Assembly: GCA_009700155.1 (NCBI GenBank)
Contig: WLMP01000068.1
Location: forward strand, 1-5,174
Reading direction: 5' to 3'
Origin: Actinomycetota bacterium
GTDB lineage: Bacteria > Actinomycetota > Actinomycetes > Nanopelagicales > Nanopelagicaceae
Length of the DNA: 5,174 nt
The translations under genes were made by a program, and so were the position numbers. Positions 1 to 5,174 of this stretch are shown here, one piece after another (position 1 is the first letter of the stretch; every line of letters starts with the position of its first letter). The notes beneath the pieces were generated by a model. That model made no database searches and had not been told where the DNA came from. It saw only the letters and a list, made by a program, of their open reading frames with translations.

Positions 1-1535
1 AGCAAGTCAGAAATGTCTTTAGATTTTGCAAGTGATTTTCTTGCCTGGCTTATCAAATCATTAACCCGCTTTAGTGGTGTTAATTGCTCCCAGGGTAGAT
101 CAACTGTTGGCGATGTCAGTGCCTCCAGGATTAACTCTGTTGAATTTTTTCGATTCTCATCTTTCTGCTCTTTAGTAAGTGCAATTCGCATTTGTCTAAT
201 TGAGATAGCATCTGCGCCGGCAAATTCACTATATAAAAGTGGTTCAATTTGATCCCAATTGCTCGCATGTAATTGAATTTCACCTAATGCAATTTGGGCA
301 ATAGTAATTATTGGACGAATCGCAGGATTATCTGCAAGTGAATTAGCAGCGGCATCAATTTCTACTGGGATCTGATTACTTGCAAAGGCTCTACTTAAAG
401 CAGCAACCTGAGCGCCAGGTGAGCGCAAAATAACAGCCATCTGAGACCAAGGCACACCATCTTTTAGATGTGCTGATCTAAATTGATGAGCTATGTAATT
501 TGCCTCTTCACTTGCACTACTTAAGGCTGCAACTTTAGGAGCTAAAATATTTCTATAGCTCTTACCTAAAACTATCTTGTTACTTATCCCAAACTGCTCT
601 AAATCAGATAACAAATTATCTGGATCTGCACCTCTAAATCTGCCAACAGCACTAGCTGGATCTGCAAAGATAACTAACTCTTGTCCGCTCAGTAATTTTA
701 ATAGCTTTCGTTGCGCCCGGTCTGATTCTTGAAACTCATCCACATAGATCACTTGAAAAATATCTCTATACTTTTCAAGTAGTTTTGGATTACTCTCTAG
801 CTTTTCGATCGCTGCAATAATTATCTCGCTTGGATCAATTCGAATTAATTTAGTTGTAGTAGTGCCATCTCGTAGGGCAAGAGTTTTTCGATACTCATCC
901 CAGAAATTACAAATTGCGGGCCAATACTTCTGCCCATACTTTTGCGAGTACTTTATTAATTCCTGCGGAGAAGAACCACGTTCAGTTGCTCGACCAATAA
1001 AATCTCGTAACTCCTTAGCAAAGCCGCGAGTGGTAAGAGCTGGAATTAACTCTTTTGGCCAAGTACCTAACTCGGGATCTTTCGCTAAATTCTGCGCATC
1101 AATTTTAAGTAGCTCAGTAATTAATGCATCTTGTTCAGCACCAGATAGTAATACATATTTATTATCATCTTCACTTAATAATTTGTCGTTTAAAATTAAG
1201 AATGCAATGGAGTGAAAGGTTCTTGCAATTGGTTCATTAACGGTATGAAGTTGTGGATTAGCAGATGCAATCTGATCCCTTAACCTGCTAGCACTCTGGC
1301 GGCCATATGTGATCGCCAAAATATTATTGGCATCTAACCCTTGCGCAATTCGGCTAGCAACTGCATTAACTAACGTGGTTGTTTTTCCAGAACCGGCACT
1401 ACCTAGAACTAATAGGGGTGATGATCGATGATTAATGATTTTAATTTGTTCAGCACTTAATTGCTCAGGTGCTATTAGCTCGCTTTTAGCCGGTGATCTA
1501 ACTAGCTTTACTTTTACCTTGGAGTTGGCGGCCAC
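1..1535 (-). CDS. adnA: AdnA-type UvrD-family DNA helicase(-nuclease) subunit, N-terminal 511 residues (3' end outside window)
   Basis: The reading frame is open from a GTG at 1535 to the left edge with no stop. An in-frame TAA lies two codons upstream of that GTG, and no other good start precedes the P-loop. Superfamily 1A helicase motifs appear in order: Q motif LSAEQ (26-30), Walker A GSAGSGKTT (45-53), ARTFHSIAF (104-112), motif II VDEFQ (265-269), motif III ending RFRGAD (299-304), and motif IV with SYR (326-328). The stretch at 159-190 (WP..L.PAL, then GFAKELRD, then ATERG) resembles mycobacterial AdnA as I recall it, which is why I prefer AdnA to UvrD or PcrA. AdnA pairs with AdnB to unwind and resect double-strand breaks in the cytoplasm; both normally end in a RecB-like nuclease domain. 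Family length is about 1000 residues, so motifs V and VI and the nuclease should lie beyond the edge, probably followed by adnB. Motif III lacks the usual Gln. The gene lies 53 bases after typA on the same strand. Helicase family is near certain; AdnA rather than another UvrD-like protein is likely. Confidence 0.8.
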   Translation of the reverse strand, partial: MAANSKVKVKLVRSPAKSELIAPEQLSAEQIKIINHRSSPLLVLGSAGSGKTTTLVNAVASRIAQGLDANNILAITYGRQSASRLRDQIASANPQLHTVNEPIARTFHSIAFLILNDKLLSEDDNKYVLLSGAEQDALITELLKIDAQNLAKDPELGTWPKELIPALTTRGFAKELRDFIGRATERGSSPQELIKYSQKYGQKYWPAICNFWDEYRKTLALRDGTTTTKLIRIDPSEIIIAAIEKLESNPKLLEKYRDIFQVIYVDEFQESDRAQRKLLKLLSGQELVIFADPASAVGRFRGADPDNLLSDLEQFGISNKIVLGKSYRNILAPKVAALSSASEEANYIAHQFRSAHLKDGVPWSQMAVILRSPGAQVAALSRAFASNQIPVEIDAAANSLADNPAIRPIITIAQIALGEIQLHASNWDQIEPLLYSEFAGADAISIRQMRIALTKEQKDENRKNSTELILEALTSPTVDLPWEQLTPLKRVNDLISQARKSLAKSKDISDL

Positions 1536-1588
1536 GGCTTAATTTAACGCCACAACTCTGACATTAATGGGAAGGGCAAAGTAATGCG
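1536..1588 (-). promoter_or_regulatory. typA-adnA spacer with -10-like hexamer and small dyad directly before the GTG start
   Basis: This 53-base gap separates the typA stop from the adnA GTG. No purine-rich Shine-Dalgarno sequence sits 5-10 bases before the GTG. On the minus strand there is instead TTAAAT/TAAATT (1547-1541), ending 5-6 bases before the start. That spacing would let a transcript begin at or next to the GTG (leaderless start). The hexamer lies within an imperfect dyad, GGC-G-TTAA-A-TTAA-GCC (1551-1536), whose central loop would be too short for a stable hairpin, so it is not a terminator. No convincing -35 box is visible. The promoter role is inference; read-through from typA is equally possible. 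Confidence 0.3.
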
Positions 1589-3487
1589 TTAAGAGTTCTC
1601 GTTTGCTCGCTTAGCTTTAGAGGTATTGCGAGCGCGAATTGAGCCATCCAAAATCACCTTACGAATTCGCACTACCGCAGGTGTGACCTCAACACACTCA
1701 TCCTCGCGGCAAAACTCAAGGGCACCTTCCATATTTAATTTCTTAGCTGGAATTAATCGCTCTGACTCATCAGTACCGGAGGCTCGCATATTGGTTAATT
1801 TCTTTTCTCGAACGCAGTTAACATCCATATCTTCACTGCGAGAGTTCTCGCCAATAACCATACCTTCATAAACTTCATCTCCTGGTTCAACAAATATTGA
1901 GCCACGATCTTGTGTGCCATAAAGAGCGTAACTTGTGACAACACCTAGGCGATCTGAAACTAAGGAGCCAGTAGATCTAGTTCTAAGCTCACCATGCCAT
2001 GCTTCATAACCATCAAATACATGGTGTAGAAGTCCAGTACCACGAGTCTCAGTTAAAAACTCAGTTCTAAAACCAATTAAACCTCGGGATGGAACTCGGT
2101 AATCTAATCTGATCCAACTAGTGCCATGGTTAACCATCTGCTCCATGCGCCCTTTGCGAAGTGCCATAAGTTGAGTTATTACACCTAAATACTCCTCAGG
2201 AGCATCAATTGATAGCCGCTCCATTGGCTCTTGTAATTTTCCATCAACCATTTTGGTTACCACCTGTGGCTTACCAACTGTTAACTCAAATCCTTCTCGC
2301 TTCATAATTTCAACTAAGACTGCAAGTTGTAACTCACCTCGTCCCTGCACCTCCCAGGTATCTGGTCGATCAGTATTTAATACTCGAAGTGAAACATTTC
2401 CAACTAACTCAGAATCTAATCTATTTTTAACTTGGCGAGCAGTTAATTTTGAACCGCTCTTGCCAGCAAGAGGTGAGGTATTAATACCAATTGTCATCGA
2501 AATACTTGGCTCATCCACGGTAATCAATGGCAGTGGATATGGATTTTCTAAATCTGCCAGAGTTTCACCTAAGGTAATAGTTTCAAAGCCAGCAACGGCA
2601 ATTATATCGCCCGGGTGTGCCTCAAGTGCTGGTACTCGCTCTAGTGCTTCTGTCATTAACAACTCAGATACCTTTACTTTTGCCATTGAGCCATCAGTTT
2701 TAATCCAGGTAACAGTTTGTCCTTTTTTAATAACACCTTCTCTTACTCGACAAAGGGCAAGTCTGCCTAAGAAAGGAGATGAATCTAAGTTTGTAACATG
2801 TGCTTGTAATGGTGCACCCTCATGATATTGCGGTGCTGGAATTGATGAAAAAATAGTTTCAAACAAGACATCTAAGTTTTCCTCTTTTGGCATGCCACCA
2901 TCTGCTGGCCGCTCTAGCGATGCTCTACCTGCTTTAGCTGAGGCGTAAACAATTGGAAACTCAATTTGATCCTCATTGGCATCTAAATCTAAAAATAAGG
3001 CATACGCCTCATCTACTACCTCTGCGATTCGAGAATCTGGCCGATCTACTTTATTAATTAACAAAATTACTGGAAGATTTTTTTGCAAAGCTTTTCTAAG
3101 TACAAATCTAGTTTGTGGCAATGGTCCCTCTGAGGCATCAACTAATAAAATAACGCCATCTACCATCTCTAATCCGCGCTCTACCTCGCCACCAAAATCT
3201 GCGTGCCCTGGCGTATCGATAATATTTACAATTTTGTCTCCGCGTTTTACGGCAGTATTTTTCGCCAAAATCGTAATTCCTTTTTCCCGCTCTAGATCCA
3301 TCGAATCCATCATTCGATCTTGACCTTCATCTTGTTTTTTATGTGCGGCGAATGCACCAGATTGCCATAACATGGCATCAACCAAAGTAGTTTTACCATG
3401 ATCTACGTGCGCAATAATTGCCACATTTCGTAGGTCATCTCGAGTTTTAACTGGAAGATCTTTTAAGTGTGCTTGTTTTTTAGACAT
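1589..3487 (-). CDS. typA: Translational GTPase TypA/BipA, complete, 632 aa
   Basis: This is a ribosome-binding GTPase of the EF-G/LepA group that acts in the cytoplasm in 50S subunit assembly and in growth under stress or cold. The G domain (about 19-220) has G1 AHVDHGKT (26-33), switch I around EREKGIT (66-72), G3 DTPGH (91-95), G4 NKVD (145-148) and G5 SAKAG (183-187). Domain II follows (about 225-313), then an EF-G-like domain (about 325-405). Last comes the BipA-specific C-terminal region, with the diagnostic VPSRGLIGFRTEF (465-477), GSIFVEPGDEVYEG (529-542) and EVTPAVVRIRK (600-610). LepA would lack this C-terminal signature. All catalytic motifs are intact, including His30 of the P-loop and His95. 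Length fits the family (E. coli BipA is 607 aa). The ATG at 3487 gives a normal short lead-in to the G domain and has a GGAG upstream. The ATG overlaps the ychF stop by 8 bases (ATGTCTAA), so the two genes are probably co-transcribed and perhaps translationally coupled. It ends in TAA at 1591-1589. Identification is firm. Confidence 0.97.
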   Translation of the reverse strand: MSKKQAHLKDLPVKTRDDLRNVAIIAHVDHGKTTLVDAMLWQSGAFAAHKKQDEGQDRMMDSMDLEREKGITILAKNTAVKRGDKIVNIIDTPGHADFGGEVERGLEMVDGVILLVDASEGPLPQTRFVLRKALQKNLPVILLINKVDRPDSRIAEVVDEAYALFLDLDANEDQIEFPIVYASAKAGRASLERPADGGMPKEENLDVLFETIFSSIPAPQYHEGAPLQAHVTNLDSSPFLGRLALCRVREGVIKKGQTVTWIKTDGSMAKVKVSELLMTEALERVPALEAHPGDIIAVAGFETITLGETLADLENPYPLPLITVDEPSISMTIGINTSPLAGKSGSKLTARQVKNRLDSELVGNVSLRVLNTDRPDTWEVQGRGELQLAVLVEIMKREGFELTVGKPQVVTKMVDGKLQEPMERLSIDAPEEYLGVITQLMALRKGRMEQMVNHGTSWIRLDYRVPSRGLIGFRTEFLTETRGTGLLHHVFDGYEAWHGELRTRSTGSLVSDRLGVVTSYALYGTQDRGSIFVEPGDEVYEGMVIGENSRSEDMDVNCVREKKLTNMRASGTDESERLIPAKKLNMEGALEFCREDECVEVTPAVVRIRKVILDGSIRARNTSKAKRANENS

Positions 3488-4553
3488 TGAACCTAAACTC
3501 CACTACATCGCCATCACTCATTATGTAATCCTTGCCTTCCATTCGCACCTTGCCATTGGCGCGGGCTTGCACCATTGATCCAGCAGCTACTAAATCATCA
3601 AAGGAGATAATTTCAGCTTTGATAAATCCTTTTTGAAAATCAGTGTGAATCACACCAGCTGCAACTGGGGCGGTATCACCTTTATGAATCGTCCACGCTC
3701 TGGTCTCTTTCGGACCTGCGGTCAGATATGTCTGTAATCCTAATGTATTAAAACCCACTCGAGCCAATGTAGTAAGGCCAGGCTCAGTTAGACCGATGGA
3801 TTTAAGCAATTCAAGTGCATCAGCCTCATCTAAATCTGCAAGTTCGGCTTCAGTTTTTGCATCTAAAAATATAGCCTCAGCTGGTTTTACTATTTCAGAT
3901 AATTCAGCTTTTAACTTAGCATCAGATAGTTCAGCAGCATCAACATTAAATACATATAAAAACGGTTTAGCAGTCAATAGCTGAAGCTCTGCAATTGCCA
4001 CCAAATCCACCTTACTTCCGCGAAGTAGTTGGCCTTGATTTAAAACTTCTGCTGCCTCTTTCGCAGCAGCTAATACTGCAGCTTTTTCTTTAACAGTTCT
4101 AACTTCTTTTTCTAATCTAGGAATTGCTTTTTCTAAAGTTTGTAGATCAGCAAGACATAACTCGGCATTAATAGTCTCCATATCTTTCTTTGGATCAACA
4201 TTGCCATCAACATGGACCACATCATTATCTTTAAAAACTCTAATTACTTGGCAGATCGCATCTGATTCTCGAATGTTTGCTAAAAATTTATTTCCAAGTC
4301 CAGCACCTTCAGAGGCGCCTTTAACAATTCCAGCAATATCTACAAAGGAGACTGAGGCTGGCAAGATTTTTTCGGAGGTGAAAATCTTGGCTAATACCGG
4401 CAACCTGGCATCTGGCACACCCACAACTCCAACATTGGGTTCAATTGTGGCAAAGGGATAGTTAGCAGCTAAGACATTATTTTTAGTCAGCGCATTAAAC
4501 AGGGTGGACTTACCCACGTTTGGCAGACCGACGATTCCAATTGAGAGGCTCAC
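3480..4553 (-). CDS. ychF: Redox-regulated P-loop ATPase YchF (OLA1 family), complete, 357 aa
   Basis: YchF is an Obg-related ATPase that binds ribosomes and, in E. coli, restrains the response to hydrogen peroxide. The start is GTG at 4553. The P-loop GLPNVGKST is at 9-17, [10 protein letters not shown] at 31-40 and the G3-type DIAG at 72-75. The family block running from G79 through [12 protein letters not shown] to about residue 97 is intact. A charged helical, coiled-coil-like insert occupies about 125-195. The TGS domain fills the C-terminus (about 275-356), with [26 protein letters not shown] and the family ending [11 protein letters not shown]. Length matches the family (E. coli 363 aa). 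One oddity: the motif that replaces NKxD in this family, normally NxxE and the basis of ATP preference, reads N203-V-D-A206 here, so the Glu is missing. The gene is the first of the minus-strand cluster, overlaps typA by 8 bases and diverges from rmuC across 51 bases. No SD precedes the GTG. Family assignment is firm; nucleotide preference is less certain because of A206. Confidence 0.97.
   Translation of the reverse strand: MSLSIGIVGLPNVGKSTLFNALTKNNVLAANYPFATIEPNVGVVGVPDARLPVLAKIFTSEKILPASVSFVDIAGIVKGASEGAGLGNKFLANIRESDAICQVIRVFKDNDVVHVDGNVDPKKDMETINAELCLADLQTLEKAIPRLEKEVRTVKEKAAVLAAAKEAAEVLNQGQLLRGSKVDLVAIAELQLLTAKPFLYVFNVDAAELSDAKLKAELSEIVKPAEAIFLDAKTEAELADLDEADALELLKSIGLTEPGLTTLARVGFNTLGLQTYLTAGPKETRAWTIHKGDTAPVAAGVIHTDFQKGFIKAEIISFDDLVAAGSMVQARANGKVRMEGKDYIMSDGDVVEFRFNV
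3498..3501 (-). promoter_or_regulatory. Shine-Dalgarno-like GGAG for typA inside the ychF coding end
   Basis: On the minus strand GGAG lies 10 bases before the typA ATG, within the codons for the last residues of YchF; a weaker AGG sits 4 bases before the ATG. It supports the ATG at 3487 as the start and ribosome loading while ychF is still being translated. It is the only clear SD-like element among the four gene starts here. Strength is inferred from sequence alone. Confidence 0.5.
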
Positions 4554-4604
4554 GAGGGGTAAAGCCTACGCAAGTTTGTCGGTACTTCCTGCCACTATAA
4601 CCCC
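4554..4604. promoter_or_regulatory. Divergent ychF/rmuC promoter region (51 bases)
   Basis: This spacer separates two genes that face away from each other, so any gene-proximal promoters must lie in it or in the first codons. Its best element is ACTATAAC (4594-4601), a TATA core readable both ways: TATAGT on the minus strand (4599-4594) and CACTAT (4593-4598) or TATAAC (4596-4601) on the plus strand. CACTAT ends 6 bases before the rmuC ATG, which fits leaderless initiation. For ychF, TATAGT would give a leader of about 34 bases; a second -10-like hexamer TAGGCT (4568-4563) lies 9 bases before the GTG. No good -35 box at 16-18 bases is evident on either strand, and neither gene has an SD sequence. 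The presence of promoters is inferred from gene layout; the exact elements are tentative. Confidence 0.4.
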
Positions 4605-5174
4605 ATGCTCCAGACCTCTCTTACCCTTCTTATCGGCCTGATCATCGGTATTGCCATGGGGTACCTAATCGCAGCCCTGCGCCATAAATCCACCGGCACA
4701 GATGGTGCACTGCTTGCAGATTACAAAAAACAATTAGAGGCAGAGCGAAGTAAAACCGAGAGCTCAATTAAATTAACTGCTGAGTTAACTGCTATGAAAT
4801 CAACAGTTGAAAAATTATCTATCCAATCAAATGAAGCAAATCGAATTAGAACTGAGGCTGAGGCAAAGTTAGAGACCACAATCAATGAGATGCGCAGAGC
4901 CAGTGAATCTATCTTTGATGAGACTAAAAAGATTGCTGGTGCATTATCTAACTCGCAAGCCAGAGGAAAATTTGGTGAAGCACAACTTGAATTACTTCTG
5001 CAGTCGGCTGGATTGCGTGAAGGACATGAGTACTCAAGACAAAAATCTACAACTGATGCGGACTCTTCTGGCATTCCAGATATCACAGTAAAAATGCCGG
5101 GCGGCTCTGCAATATTTATTGACTCTAAATTTCCATTTGATCGGTTTTTAGATGCATTTGGTACTCAGGTGCAA
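4605..5174 (+). CDS. rmuC: RmuC family DNA recombination protein, N-terminal 190 residues (3' end outside window)
   Basis: The frame is open from ATG 4605 to the right edge without a stop. Residues 4-24 form one hydrophobic membrane segment (LIGLIIGIAMGYLIAAL core), followed by R26-H-K, suggesting a cytoplasmic body anchored at its N-terminus. A charged helical coiled coil runs from about 38 to 100. The RmuC domain then begins: SNSQARGKFGEAQLE (115-129) and, after a linker, GIPDITVKMPGG (156-167) and IFIDSKFPFDRFLDAF (170-185), both hallmark blocks. P158-D159 with D173-S-K175 fits the PD-(D/E)XK nuclease-like pattern known for the family. RmuC in E. coli limits inversions at short inverted repeats; its biochemical activity is not settled. 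The usual length is about 350-500 residues, so roughly half is visible. The later ATG at codon 18 would cut the membrane segment, so 4605 is preferred. It lacks an SD sequence and diverges from ychF. Confidence 0.93.
   Translation, partial: MLQTSLTLLIGLIIGIAMGYLIAALRHKSTGTDGALLADYKKQLEAERSKTESSIKLTAELTAMKSTVEKLSIQSNEANRIRTEAEAKLETTINEMRRASESIFDETKKIAGALSNSQARGKFGEAQLELLLQSAGLREGHEYSRQKSTTDADSSGIPDITVKMPGGSAIFIDSKFPFDRFLDAFGTQVQ

Noticed and set aside
13..252. Plus-strand open frame of 79 codons at the left edge
   Set aside because: It lies opposite the uninterrupted helicase frame, which continues to the window edge; it has no domain signal.
862..1215. Plus-strand open frame of 117 codons
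   Set aside because: It is antisense to the AdnA-like helicase, whose minus-strand frame carries the family motifs; the plus-strand peptide has no recognisable domain.
1..1535. Helicase as a pseudogene or frameshifted gene
   Set aside because: I translated all 511 codons in one frame from the GTG to the edge and found no stop; the missing C-terminus is due to the window edge.
1536..1588. Possible terminator between typA and adnA
   Set aside because: The only dyad (1536-1551) has a central loop too short to fold and no T-run follows it; it also abuts the adnA start.
2253..2825. Plus-strand open frame of 190 codons opposite typA
   Set aside because: It is a shadow of the typA frame, with low-complexity Ser/Thr-rich composition typical of antisense translation; typA is complete and conserved here.
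4656..4658. Alternative ATG start for rmuC at codon 18
   Set aside because: Starting here would remove most of the N-terminal membrane segment expected in RmuC; the upstream ATG at 4605 keeps it whole.
4721..5086. Minus-strand open frame of 121 codons opposite rmuC
   Set aside because: The plus strand encodes clear RmuC blocks over the same bases; the minus frame is Ser/Ala/Leu-rich shadow sequence.

Overview
This is an ordinary chromosomal stretch from a low-GC (about 40%, estimated by eye) actinobacterium. It carries four recognisable genes. The strongest lineage clue is the left-edge gene, an AdnA-type helicase; AdnAB is the actinobacterial counterpart of RecBCD/AddAB. The YchF and TypA sequences also read as actinobacterial. 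AT-rich codons in such proteins, very short spacers and SD-poor starts would suit a streamlined freshwater planktonic actinobacterium (acI / Nanopelagicales type). That placement is inference.

Layout: three genes lie on the minus strand in the transcriptional order ychF (4553-3480), typA (3487-1589) and adnA (1535 to beyond the left edge). One gene, rmuC, runs on the plus strand from 4605 to beyond the right edge. ychF and typA overlap by 8 bases. typA and adnA are separated by 53 bases with no clear terminator hairpin. ychF and rmuC diverge from a 51-base spacer that must hold both promoters. There is no gene-free stretch longer than 53 bases, and no RNA gene, mobile element, CRISPR array or long repeat was seen.

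Functionally, the minus-strand cluster joins two ribosome-associated P-loop NTPases (YchF and TypA/BipA, both linked to stress adaptation) to a double-strand-break resection helicase. The divergent gene encodes RmuC, a membrane-anchored coiled-coil protein with a nuclease-like fold, linked to limiting DNA rearrangements. Co-transcription is suggested by spacing only.

I found no previously undescribed system. The points most worth a second look are: YchF has Ala where the family has Glu in its nucleotide-specificity motif (N203-V-D-A206); helicase motif III of the AdnA-like protein is degenerate; and several starts lack a Shine-Dalgarno sequence but have -10-like hexamers a few bases upstream, including a symmetric TATA core in the ychF/rmuC spacer.
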